Assembly (NCBI GenBank): GCA_003255065.1
Contig: QAOA01007883.1
Span: forward strand, 225,690 to 289,689
Length of the DNA stretch: 64,000 nt
Reading direction: 5' to 3'
Source of the DNA: Cercis canadensis
Taxonomy: Eukaryota; Streptophyta; Magnoliopsida; Fabales; Fabaceae
Below are positions 1-10,597 of this stretch, piece by piece. The position numbers and the translations under genes are program-made. The notes beneath the pieces were generated by a model. That model was not told the DNA's origin, searched no databases, and saw nothing but the letters and a program-made list of their open reading frames with translations. Each line of letters opens with the position of its first letter. The first letter of the stretch is position 1.

Positions 1-1066
1 GTTGGTTACGTTAAAATTCCAATGAGAAATGATATCTTAAAGCACTCCTGTTTCTTTATATGTCTTTGGAGTTTGCAAGTTACATTGGCCTGCTTGTCAT
101 TTCAAATAAAGTTGCTTTCTTTTCACTTCTCTTGAGCATATGTTAAATTTCTCATTGTCATTTGTCAATATAATGATTATATTTTGCTATCTTTTGGGAC
201 CAGAAATCCAAGTTGATGCTATAATTACTCTTAGAATTCAACCATTTAGCCTAACTAACTACTATATAATATGAGTAAATCCATGACACAATTAAAAGCC
301 ATCGGAATAAATACCCGTTGACCATGATTCTTATACCTAGCTAGTGGGCATACTCAAATGTTTAATCCCCTCCGATCGAATATGTAATTAAACAAATGGA
401 TGATCTCAAACGTGAATCTGCATTGCTTATAACATTCCAAGAGCAGGATAAGATAGTCACTTAATCACTATTATATATAATCTTAATTAATGTCATTGCA
501 TTTAGTGGGAGGGGAAAGAGAGAGAAGTTGAGGATCAAATGTGCAGTTACAAACTTGCCACCAATTATGTATGTAACATTTCTCATACCAATATATAATG
601 CTTTGTACATCTCCGAGTATTAATTAACTACAATATATAAAGTATAAACCAGCAATATCTATATGAGTATTCCCACAAAAGTTGGCAAATTTTTTTTATA
701 ACTATTCACATCTCTTTCCACAAGTATGACAAATTATTGTAACTACATTGATGTCTGAGATACACAGTGACCCCAATTACATCATCATGATGCACAAACT
801 TTGATGACTAATTGCAGATCACCAATGTGTACCCAGGAATGCTTGACCTTTATTTCAGACCTATCCACTTGTTAATCTGTGATTTTGTACTGATATAATG
901 ACAAAAGATACAAATATTACAAGGTTTAAGGGGATAACCCAGTACCTAATCAGATAAGGTATGGGAGTTTTGAAGAAGTTGAATGACTAGCTAGTCATGG
1001 AATGGACATGGACATGGGATCCCCAGAAGATTGATCAAAAAATGGGAAGAGAGAGGCAATTATTGA
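1..1066. other. Intergenic, no gene seen
   Basis: AT-rich spacer downstream of the MYB gene that ends at 1067. No long open reading frame, no RNA gene and no clear repeat pair was recognised. It should contain the 3'UTR of the minus-strand MYB gene next to 1067. Confidence 0.6.
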
Positions 1067-2738
1067 TCAGCTTGAAAAATCAAGAAAGGGAAAGGATGAA
1101 ACATCTTTCATCAAGTCCTCCAAGTCCCATTCTCCCATTGTTACCTGCTCTTGAAATAGATTCTCCACCCCACCTCTATTTTCAGCTCTGTGATTGTTAT
1201 TAACGATACTGTTTATGTCATCCAAGTAACTATTGTTAGTGTCTCTATTGCACGTAATCTCCACTTTCAGGTTATCAGTAGCAGTGCTAACACTCTCTAG
1301 AGGAGGAACAAACAGGTCCCCTTGCGGCCCAATATTTACACTTCCAAACACTCCATTTTCTAAATAAAAACCATTGTTATCAACTTCACTTTGTGCGAAG
1401 CATGGCCCTGTACCATTGAAGAACCCACCAGCAGCTGGCATGTTTAGTCCATGCTCGAGCATAGGCAATCTGTCAATTATGTTATTGAGAACTGTGGCTT
1501 GCATTGATGGTGATGAAGATGAATTGAACACAGGCAAAAAGCCATTTTGGTCATGCGTAGAAATAAACCTTCCCATGTTGAGGTCTTTAGGCTCAGATAT
1601 TGAAGACTCGCTTGCGTTTGGTGAGGTTGTGTTTGTGGATGACAAGTTCTTGAGCCTTTTCTTTATTGTTGAATTCCAGAAATTCTTGATTTCATTGTCA
1701 GTTCTGCCGGGCAAGCGCGCCGCTATTTGAGACCATCTAATTTACAGGTAACGAAAACACAATAAATCAGTTTCAGTGTCTAAATTAATGTTTGTTTCTA
1801 TCCAAAAGAATGCTACCTTTGCATGGAAGCTAATTAAAAGTTTATAACTATATAGACATGGAGTGTCTTCAACTCGAAGTCCAGACAGAGACAAATCACA
1901 TGCCTATATTAGTTTTCAGTTGGCCTTTTGTGCTCTACAAGGTAACAAGGAGCCGCCTAAGTATTAAAATAGACTTGTATTATATATATGATTATATTAA
2001 TGTATGTGATGCATGTATGTTTGAATTCTGAAATACATAGTAGGTACGTGTCTTGGACTTTGAAATCCACAAGACCTATATGTCCTTTTCAATTTTGATT
2101 TTCTGTTCCATATAGGTAGGTGGGAGTACTGTGTGTATGTGGAGTTTTATGTATGTAAGCATATATCATAATGACAAAAGGGTTTTTCTGATTAAAAATT
2201 TTAGAAACAAAGCCCTTAATTTGACAAATATGTTCCCATAACATTTATTTTTATTCTCCTACAACACTAGCATCAAAATATATCACTTTTTACTCTGAGA
2301 CAAAGATAACTAATGGCTTCTGTTAGAACTAGTGGATGTTAGATACATATTGGATTTACCGAATATATACATGTGCATAAGGGATAGAACACTGATTATC
2401 AGCTGTCTTTGGAATAGATATTTGGTAATAGATAAACATGAGGGAGTTAGAAAAGATATATAGATGGACCTGTTGCCAAGAAGGGAATGCAAATGGATGA
2501 TGAGTTCTTCTTCCTGGGGTGAGAATGCGCCTCGTTTGAGATCAGGCCTCAAGTAATTGATCCATCGAAGGCGACAACTTTTGCCACACCTTTGCAAGCC
2601 AGCGTTTCTGGCCACGTCACTCCAACAACCTTGTCCATTGTTTAGCATGTAGTTCATGAGCTTGTCATCTTCTTCAGGTGACCATAACCCCTTCCTAAGC
2701 TTGTTGTTGTTTTTCACGGAGGGCTCTGGCTTTCTCAT
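1067..2738 (-). CDS. MYB83: R2R3-MYB transcription factor, MYB46/MYB83 clade
   Basis: Nuclear DNA-binding activator; MYB46/MYB83 proteins are master switches for secondary wall (cellulose, xylan, lignin) genes. CDS is complement(1067..1736, 2470..2738), 312 residues. The start at 2738 (MRKPEP) matches the N-terminus of the clade. R2 ([12 protein letters not shown] to WINYLRPDL) and R3 ([11 protein letters not shown] to [10 protein letters not shown]) are complete, with the tryptophan/phenylalanine spacing intact. The one intron splits the Arg codon before Trp in [19 protein letters not shown], a standard R2R3-MYB site; R2 itself is uninterrupted. The acidic C-terminus [18 protein letters not shown] resembles the MYB83 end more than that of MYB46 (from memory). 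An in-frame reading continues upstream of 2738 but is low-complexity leader/promoter. Clade assignment is strong; MYB83 versus MYB46 is inference. Confidence 0.93.
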
Positions 2739-2815
2739 TGTACTGTGAAGTGAGATCAGAGCCTCTGATATGATGGGCAATTTCCTCCCAACTGGTTTGA
2801 TATAGATAAGAGAAG

Positions 2816-2823
2816 GATTTATA
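2816..2823 (-). promoter_or_regulatory. Candidate TATA box of the MYB gene
   Basis: On the minus strand the sequence reads TATAAATC about 80 bases upstream of the MYB start codon at 2738. This would put transcription start near 2790 and give a short leader. It is a position and consensus match only. Confidence 0.4.
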
Positions 2824-5751
2824 GAAAGAGAGAGACTAAAAGAAGCTTCATGGGGTGGGAATGATGATGATGATGATGATGCTGATGGTTGTGGGGTTTG
2901 CTTACAAAATAGGTTATAGAGAGAGAGAGAGAGGTTGGTTGATGAGTCTAGTAGAAAACGGTTTGGAGAGGGACCTGAGAGAAATGAGAAAGATAGGTGG
3001 TCGTCTTGTCTTTGACTCCATGGCCTTGTCTTTTTCTTTTCTAATTTTTCTTCACTCACAAGGTAATCATCACACATAAATCATAGGGTGCAATAATAAA
3101 AAATGTATATACGACTTTGTTTTATAACCAAGCCAAGATATTTGCTTCCACTTCACATAATCTCCCCCTCTCTTCCCCACACGTGTATTTGAAGATATAC
3201 AACATAAGATAATGAATGATAAAGCAATGGCGGCACATACTGATCTATAATGTAGATCACCTTGCTTTGCTAGGCCTACATACGTAGCCTTTTCTTGTTA
3301 GTAAAATTTTGTGCATAAGATCCACATGCTTAAGCTTCACCTATATATAAAAAAGAAAAAGTAAAATAGACTCCAACATGTATGAACCTGTGCACATCTT
3401 AGAATATCTCATCGGAGAAAATGACAAAAGAAGAGATTTGGAGCTTTCTCTTTGTCTACATATTGCTATATATCACAGTGACCACTGAATGGAAGAAAAA
3501 GCGCTGCCATACTTAAACATGATCACAGTCTTCTTATATCAGCATCTCGTATGAAATACACCAGACTCCACTGCACACAGCATTACCATATATCAGGTGG
3601 TGATAATTAATGAGATGATTTTAAAACGCAATCTCAGCCATTGGATCACTGAGTGATTACTTCTGTTAATAAATAGAGCTAAATCTGTGTATAGGACTGT
3701 TTCTTTCTAAATAACGTCAAGGGATGATTGACATATAGCAGATGTAACATTGAAGTGGCTTACTAACTTTTATAAAACAGTGACTGGAAGAGTTCAATAA
3801 ATTGTGATTGAAGGAAGTGATGTCCTTTAGCTTTTATATTCTCAGATTTCTTCATGCATTTTCTTTTCCAAAGAAAGGTGAATCATGTAAGGAAAAGAAG
3901 AAAGAAATGGTGCAACAGATCATTGACTTTTTATTCCATCTGTCCTTTTAAAGCAAGGACAAAATAGTTTTCCTTGGAACGAAATACGTATATGTATACA
4001 CAATTTGTACATAACTATGCAGTTTCCATATACAGGATTACAACCTGGTTGCTGACTTTTAAACATAAATTAATGCAGGATATATAGATTCTAATTAATT
4101 CTAAAAAAAAAAAAAAAAGATGTTGTTCTTCTAGAATGTACGTAGCTAGCTTATACCTGATTAATTACGAGTCCGTTTCTGGGAATCTGCTTTACCTATA
4201 CAGGCTTTGTGGTAGTTGAAGTGGTGATCAGACAATGTTAACACTTCTCAAAAGCACATTGGATGATAGGCAGAGCGATATAAAAGCCTTTCCACTGGTG
4301 CAGAAATGGTAAAGCACTAAGTTGGAATGTATCAAAATCAAAACTTCCTTCAACAAAGAAGAAAGTAGACCCACTCCTGCACGATTACTAGGAGACTCAA
4401 TTATAGTAAGGATATTTAATTGGTTGTTCCAAAAATTAATTGAGCTATTATTACACGCGCGAAATGTGCTCTTCTCTCCTTAGTCATTCTAGATATATTT
4501 ATGATTATTGTTTGCAATTGTAGCCACCCTTATAAGTAGTACAGATTCCAAAAGGCTAAAAGGATTGTCAAAAGTTGGAAGATAGTACAAGAAAAAGTAA
4601 AAGGGCAACCAATCTGATAAAATTGGAATCCCCCCAGAGGAACCAAGTGGGTAAGGGGGAAGGGGAAGATGACATATTCAGTCATCGAATCATGTACTTA
4701 TGGAACTATGAATGTGTCAATGCAGGATTTGCTTTAGTGGAGCCGTGGAGGGATGTAGATATGCAGGATTTGCCAGGGTGTAGGTAGAATAGAAAAAGTT
4801 AAGGAAGAAATAGTGAAATATTACCACTTGGCCACCTCTGAGTTCCTATTTATGTCGTTAGCAACGCATCATAATTGCTTGACTTCAAATAATCAAATGA
4901 TTAATCACGGCTTTAGCAAATACTATAGTCTCTACATAATAAGTGAAAGTATTCAAGTCCACAAATCAATACTGCATTGCATAAGTTCACATAAAAAATT
5001 GTCCCACAGTAGATGTTGCTTCCAAATGCATCTTTAAGCAAACATAAAAGCAAAAGATATTAATTTGTAGAACATGCACCAAAAAATAAAGAAGGGTATA
5101 ACTAAGGTAGAGAGGGGGGAAAGCAGTAAAACATAAACCTGAGAATTATGGCTTATCTCTTGTTTGAAATTTTCAATTGAATTTGCTTCTAAATGCATCT
5201 ATCGAATAGTACTAGCTAGAATAAGAGGGGGATATAGGAATTCCAAAGGCTTCAGCTTTTGCTATGCTTTGTCTCTACTGTTGGTGTTGATTACCCCAGC
5301 AATAAGCAAGCATGACTTTAGTTAGATGAGAGGGGCCCTACCATCATTGGCTTACTATTCCAAACTTAGTAAAGAAAGTGCAACCAGCAGAGTAACGGCA
5401 AATCTGTAAAGGCAGGGGCATATGAAAAATATTTTCTTTGTGCTGCTTACAGCTACAAAAACGGCATTGCCACTTTGTAGGATAAGGATATATCGAATAA
5501 AATACAAATACAAAATCTGCAGATAGAATGAGAATTGTATCTCTTTTTCCTGGGCCATGTTCCATTACAGGCCCTCTGGGCCAGTATAAGCCCATTAGAA
5601 GAATTCAAGAGAGAGACAAGAAAATAACTCTCAGCAGTGAGCTGCCGGCAGCCATAGCTAAAAAGATAAGTTAGAATGGGGAGAAGAGAAACCTAAGACA
5701 TGGCATCTCGTAATCCGATGTTAGTGTAACGTAGCTTGCCAGTGAAACTGA
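2824..5751. other. Intergenic between divergent MYB and PPR genes
   Basis: Promoter side of both flanking genes. It contains a GAT-type microsatellite around 2860-2885, a GA run around 2917-2934 and a short A tract near 4104-4119. The open frames inside it (for example 4575-4787 and 5344-5595) show no recognisable protein family. No RNA gene or transposon with clear ends was seen. Confidence 0.5.
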
Positions 5752-7323
5752 ATGAAATCTCAGATAGTGATCCCCACTTTGACAGTGAAGCAGCTAAATG
5801 AAATACGTGGTCAACTAATAAGAAACCCCATGCCCCAAATCTTAAACCCATTACTAGGAGAACTAGCCAAGTCATCGACGCCACAAAATGCCCTGCTTCT
5901 CTACAACCAAATGCTGCACCACCCTCTCTCCCACAATCATTACACCTTCACCCACGCCCTCAAGGCTTGTTCTTCACTACAAGCTCACATAAAAGGCCTC
6001 GAAATCCATGCCCATGTCATTAAATCTGGTCATTATTCCGATATCTTCATCCAGAACTGCTTGCTTCACTTGTACGTTCTGCAAAATGACGTCGTTTCCG
6101 CCTCTCTCGTATTTAAATCCATATCTTCCCCGGACGTCGTTTCATGGACATCCATCATTTCGGGGCTCTCCAAGTGTGGCTTTGCAGCGGAAGCCATTAG
6201 CAAATTTTCGTTTATGGACATAAAGCCTAATTCATTTACCCTTGTTAGTGCCTTGTCTGCTTGTTCTAGTCTAAGATCTCTATTACGTGGCAGAGCTATT
6301 CATGCGTATGGCTTGAAGAACATGATTGAGAATAACCTTGTTTTCGATAACGCAATGTTAGATGTGTACGCGAAATGTGGATCTTTGGCGAATGCACAGC
6401 AACTGTTTGCGAATATGTCCAACAGAGATGTGGTTTCTTGGACTACGATGGTGGGAGCTTATGCCCAAGGAGGGCGTTGTGAAGAGGCGGTTGCCGTATT
6501 TAGAAAAATGGTTCAAGAAGAGGAAGTTGAGCCTAATGAGGGGACTGTTGTCACTGCACTGTCAGCATGTGCATCAATGGGTGCTTTGAGTTTGGGGGAA
6601 TGGTTGCACTCCTATATTGACAAAAGATGTGACCTTGTGGTTAATGGCAATCTAGGAAATGCCTTGATTAACATGTATGTTAAATGTGGAGGTATAAATA
6701 TGGCAATTCGGGTTTTTAATATGGTCAGCCCAAAGGACATTATCTCTTGGGGTACTGTTATTTGTGGCCTGGCCATGAATGGCCGTGGCAAGCACGCAGT
6801 GCAGCTCTTTTCACACATGTTGATTCAAGGAGTTCCTCCAGATGATGTAACTTTCATTGGCTTATTGTCTGCGTGCAGTCACGAGGGTCTAGTGGATGAA
6901 GGACTCATGTTCTTCAAAGCCATGAGAGATATTTATGGCATTGTGCCACAAATGCGGCATTATGGTTGCATGATAGACATGTACGGACGAGCTGGGCTCC
7001 TGGAGGAAGCAGAGGCTTTCCTTAGGGGTATGCCTGTTGAAGCTGAGGGTCCTATTTGGGGATCTCTTCTTCAGGCTTGCAAAAATCATGGTGATAACAA
7101 CATGTTCAAACGGATCAAGGAACACATTCTCAATAATACAAGTGTTGGCATTGGCACGCTTGCTTTGTTATCTAATGTTTATGCAAGTTCTGACCGATGG
7201 GATGATTCTAATAAAGTTCGAGATACAATGAGAGGCATTGGAATGAGGAAGATGGCAGGATGCAGCTGGATTGAGCTTCATACGTCCATCAACAGATTGG
7301 ATTTAGAATTGTGTGTCCAATAA
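5752..7323 (+). CDS. Pentatricopeptide repeat protein, PLS class, E-type C-terminus
   Basis: A single 523-residue exon, as usual for plant PPR genes. PPR proteins of this class act in mitochondria or plastids, mostly as sequence-specific factors for C-to-U RNA editing. Repeats run from about residue 60 to 420, with the standard PLS signatures VVSWTSIISGLSKCG, NAMLDVYAKCGSLANA, VVSWTTMVGAYAQGG and ALINMYVKCGG. The C-terminal E region includes GPIWGSLLQACKNHGDN, LLSNVYASSDRWDD and GCSWIEL. The frame stops about 14 residues after the latter, so there is no DYW deaminase domain and editing would need a deaminase partner in trans. The N-terminus is not a strong targeting peptide by eye. The exact Arabidopsis orthologue and RNA target are unknown. 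Confidence 0.92.
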   Translation: MKSQIVIPTLTVKQLNEIRGQLIRNPMPQILNPLLGELAKSSTPQNALLLYNQMLHHPLSHNHYTFTHALKACSSLQAHIKGLEIHAHVIKSGHYSDIFIQNCLLHLYVLQNDVVSASLVFKSISSPDVVSWTSIISGLSKCGFAAEAISKFSFMDIKPNSFTLVSALSACSSLRSLLRGRAIHAYGLKNMIENNLVFDNAMLDVYAKCGSLANAQQLFANMSNRDVVSWTTMVGAYAQGGRCEEAVAVFRKMVQEEEVEPNEGTVVTALSACASMGALSLGEWLHSYIDKRCDLVVNGNLGNALINMYVKCGGINMAIRVFNMVSPKDIISWGTVICGLAMNGRGKHAVQLFSHMLIQGVPPDDVTFIGLLSACSHEGLVDEGLMFFKAMRDIYGIVPQMRHYGCMIDMYGRAGLLEEAEAFLRGMPVEAEGPIWGSLLQACKNHGDNNMFKRIKEHILNNTSVGIGTLALLSNVYASSDRWDDSNKVRDTMRGIGMRKMAGCSWIELHTSINRLDLELCVQ

Positions 7324-8121
7324 GTCGGGAAAAACTTTCCTAACTAGTAGTATACTTATTTTATTGGATAAAAGTAAAACAACAGGGCAAAGGACAATTT
7401 AAATTTGACAGAGCGATGCAAGAGGAATGGTTAAGAGTGTCATTTTACCACATCTGAGTTGTGTTCCTTGAAGCACCATCAACCCAGCCTTGAGAAAAAT
7501 TCCAGGGTATAGAATGAGTTTCAGTCCTTTAATCATTGTTTACAGCCTGCATCATTGCACCGTGCATGGCTGTGATTATGGCCATGTCTTAATTCATAGC
7601 AAGATCTTTTGGAATCAGCTGTTATTTAGTTGTCCTAAAATATCTATATTTTTTTTTGGCTTGAAACATCTTCAAACATTTTTAGTTTAATTACCGCAAT
7701 GCCACAACTGCCCTAACACAAGGCCAGTTACTTCTGCTCACAAACCCATTTGTTCTAAAAGATGTAACGAGTATCATGGCACTGTAGCTGAGAACCAAAA
7801 CGTCTAATAATGCATTTTTCCATTCCCCAGGGGTTTCTGATACACTGCCGTGCAATTGCTTCCTAACTTTTTAGTGTTTTGCCTAAATGAGACCGGAGGA
7901 AGAAAAAGCCCCACAATTACCCTATTTTCTGCATTAGGCATTAGGAAGTTTAACCGCAGTCATGGTTACAAATCGTTTCCAAATTTCATGCGGAGTTTGA
8001 AAAGATATAACAGCAACTTAATTGATACATACATAGACCAAAATTGTATTCGATAAAATAAAGAAAAGGCAAAATTTCCAGTAATACAAAATTGCATAAG
8101 AGATAATCCAAACAACCCCCN

Positions 8122-8177
<56 letters not shown>

Positions 8178-8572
8178 GAAACAGGAAACAGGAAACAGGA
8201 AACAAACAAGTGCCAATGCCATTCAAAATTGGATCCAGCCAAACCAGTAGATGAAATAACAAAATCTTTTGCAGTCGCTAGCACCGATGCCCAGGATACT
8301 GGCTCCAGAAACCAACCTCCCTGAAAAGATGGCACAGGAAACTAAACTCATTCACGGGACACAAATAACTGGGTGAATATTACAAAACAGTCTTCAATTA
8401 TCACAGAGCACATATCTGAGTAATGAATGATGAATGAATGTTTTAAGGCTATTATGGGAATGTAATGAAATTTATGCTGTGTTTTTACTTGCTTAGTAAT
8501 AAATAGTAAGTTAAGAGATGAAGTTAAAAGTACAAAATAGAATGGCAAAGCACATTACTTACTTGATCTATT
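7324..8572. other. Convergent spacer between PPR and NOG1, with poly-A tract and an N
   Basis: 3' flanks of two convergent genes. It holds a single N at 8121 followed at once by an uninterrupted A tract of about 54 bases (8122-8175), then three to four copies of an AAACAGG unit (about 8178-8205). The open frames across the tract are poly-Phe artefacts. No gene is supported here. Confidence 0.6.
8122..8175. repeat. Poly(A) homopolymer next to an assembly N
   Basis: About 54 consecutive A bases directly after the N at 8121, followed by a short AAACAGG tandem repeat. Homopolymers of this length are a common place for assembly breaks, so the length is not reliable. Confidence 0.8.
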
Positions 8573-10597
8573 TCACCGTCTTTGAGTTTTTCCATTAGAG
8601 CGCTTCCCAGAAAACAAGTGCTTGGGCTTCAAATTACCTATTACTCTATCAGCTTCTCCACGACGAGCATCTTTATTTCTCATCTTGAAAGCCTTCTTTG
8701 CCTTTCTAATTGCCTGGGACTTCTGAGCAGAATCCTTGAAGCCCTCTCCAGGCACAACTTCAGTTGGTGGGCGTGACACTGACCTTGACCGCGACCTAGA
8801 TCTCATACGCAGCTTCTTGCTAGGCGTGTTATCATCTATTTCCATCACATCTCCATCAGCAGCATCTCCCCTTTCAGATGATCTTTCCCTTTTCCGACCT
8901 CTCTTAGAGAGAGATTTGCTGCGTGCTCTGTTCATTGCTAAAGTGGCATCAAGCCCCAATCTTGACAGATCCCTTCCCATTCTTTCAGATGTGAACTGCC
9001 TTTCCTTGTCAAATTTTCTTGGGACAGTTGGGCGGCTCTCTGCAGTGCTCTTTTTGATCCTATGCCGTTGGATGAGCAAGCTTTTCTTTTTTCTGATCTC
9101 AGCTAATGCTTCCTGCTGCTCCGGAGTCAATTCATCTACATCTAATTCAAAATCATAATCAGCCTCTCTTAACCCTTCTTCCCTTTCCAATTCTTCAAGC
9201 CTATGTAGAATATCAGGATCAACAAAATCATAAACATTGTGTCCATCCAAAATTTCTGGCAGTATATCTTCTTTCCATTCATCATTAGCTAATATATAAT
9301 TCTTTCTCAAGCTTGCTGAGTATACACCCGCCCCACCGTTCTCATTCTCCAGATCCTTTTCAGTTTTTCTTTTTTCCTTCTCTGCAGCTTGCTTAGCTTT
9401 AGCTTCTAAAACGGCTGGAGGTATTGAAGGTAGCCTTTCCTTCTGGTCACGTGGTTTTGGAACTGCAACATGAAATCTATTCAAGCAATCATTTATCTTT
9501 TTAGACTTCATCTTAATCTCCACCCTCTGATTCAATAACCTCTCACATGCAGCATTTTTTACAGCAATTACCCCGTCCTCAGTCAAAGTGCTCATTTTCA
9601 GCAACACACTGTCATCATTTGTGGCCTCACCTCCTTGACCAACTACAGTCTTCAAAGCCTCATCTTTCATCTCCATGACCAACTTCATATCTTCCTCAGA
9701 TATCCCCTCCAGTGGTTGCAAATCAGTCTTGTTGCAGACTATAATTAATGGCTTGTTCATAAACAGAGACTTAATGCTGTGAAATAGAGCTGCCTGCTGT
9801 GCAATACTATAGCCACAAGACCCAGAGATGTCCAAGAAAAACAAAATAGCTGCTCGCAGATGAGCCAGAGCAGTGATACTGCACATCTCAATAATGTTAC
9901 GATCTTCAAAAGGACGGTCCAAAATCCCGGGTGTATCAATTACTTGGTACCTTAGGTATTTATAGTCTGTATGACCTACAAAAAGTGACTTTGTAGTGAA
10001 AGCATAAGGCTGGACATCCACATCAGCTCTTGTAATCTTATTAATGAATGAGCTCTTCCCAACATTAGGGTATCCACAAATCAAGATAGTCCTCGTATTT
10101 GGATCTATTGATGGAAGTCTTGCCATATGTTGTCTAACCTGTTCTAGGTAAGCCAAACTAGGGCCAATCCTCTTAATCACAGTGCACATGCGGCCAAGAG
10201 CAGCAACCTTCAGACACTTGGATCTATATAGAGAGTCACCATACTTCAATAATTTCACATAGTCTTTGGCAATCTTGCCAATGAGGTTCCTTGCAGTATT
10301 AATTTGTCCAAGTGCAAGCTTGTAATGGTCCTTGTTGTAGAGTACATGGAGGAGGTCGCCATAGAATGGGTGAATATCATCAAGCCGAGGGAACTCATCA
10401 ATGATAGTAGAAAGCTTCTCATGAAAATTTTGTTGGGTATACTTCACTTTGCGCATATAAAACTGGCGGATGCGGGAAATGGCGTAACCTTTGTGTACAA
10501 CAGTAGGCGTCTGACGCTGAGTGCGAGAGAGAATGATGTCAACAAAGTCCTTCCCATTTGGTACCACAGTAATTTTCTTGAAATTATATTGCACCAT
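8573..10597 (-). CDS. NOG1: Nucleolar GTP-binding protein 1 (NOG1), 60S ribosome biogenesis GTPase
   Basis: Circularly ordinary Obg/NOG-family GTPase that joins pre-60S particles in the nucleolus. The coding exon is continuous and 674 residues long, close to the roughly 670 of the Arabidopsis protein. The start at 10597 (MVQYNFKKITVVPNGKDF) is the conserved NOG1 N-terminus. Visible motifs: helical N-domain 1-165, G1 GYPNVGKSS (175-183), G3 DTPG (221-224), G4 NKTD (289-292), then the NOG C-terminal region and a basic, Arg/Ser-rich tail ending GKTQRR. The frame is open for 59 more codons upstream, but that part has no NOG1 similarity. A likely 5'UTR intron runs 11556 down to 10612 (donor AAG|GTAGCT, acceptor ACAG), with the leader exon near 11557-11700. 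Confidence 0.96.
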   Translation of the reverse strand: MVQYNFKKITVVPNGKDFVDIILSRTQRQTPTVVHKGYAISRIRQFYMRKVKYTQQNFHEKLSTIIDEFPRLDDIHPFYGDLLHVLYNKDHYKLALGQINTARNLIGKIAKDYVKLLKYGDSLYRSKCLKVAALGRMCTVIKRIGPSLAYLEQVRQHMARLPSIDPNTRTILICGYPNVGKSSFINKITRADVDVQPYAFTTKSLFVGHTDYKYLRYQVIDTPGILDRPFEDRNIIEMCSITALAHLRAAILFFLDISGSCGYSIAQQAALFHSIKSLFMNKPLIIVCNKTDLQPLEGISEEDMKLVMEMKDEALKTVVGQGGEATNDDSVLLKMSTLTEDGVIAVKNAACERLLNQRVEIKMKSKKINDCLNRFHVAVPKPRDQKERLPSIPPAVLEAKAKQAAEKEKRKTEKDLENENGGAGVYSASLRKNYILANDEWKEDILPEILDGHNVYDFVDPDILHRLEELEREEGLREADYDFELDVDELTPEQQEALAEIRKKKSLLIQRHRIKKSTAESRPTVPRKFDKERQFTSERMGRDLSRLGLDATLAMNRARSKSLSKRGRKRERSSERGDAADGDVMEIDDNTPSKKLRMRSRSRSRSVSRPPTEVVPGEGFKDSAQKSQAIRKAKKAFKMRNKDARRGEADRVIGNLKPKHLFSGKRSNGKTQRR

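Noticed and set aside
2739-3077. In-frame extension upstream of the MYB start
   Set aside because: It consists of Ser-rich and repeat-encoded residues across a GAT/GA microsatellite and a candidate TATA box; the clade start is at 2738.
4575-4787. 70-codon plus-strand frame upstream of the PPR gene
   Set aside because: No recognisable family, no splice partners and no supporting context; length is within chance.
8122-8175. Poly(A) tract as the tail of a retroposed gene or SINE
   Set aside because: No element body or target duplication was seen next to it, and the adjoining N makes the boundary unreliable.
7966-8335. Minus-strand frames with poly-Phe
   Set aside because: They are produced by the A homopolymer after the N at 8121.
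8736-9158. Plus-strand frame of 140 codons
   Set aside because: It is the antisense of the Arg/Ser-rich NOG1 tail, where codon bias keeps the opposite strand open.
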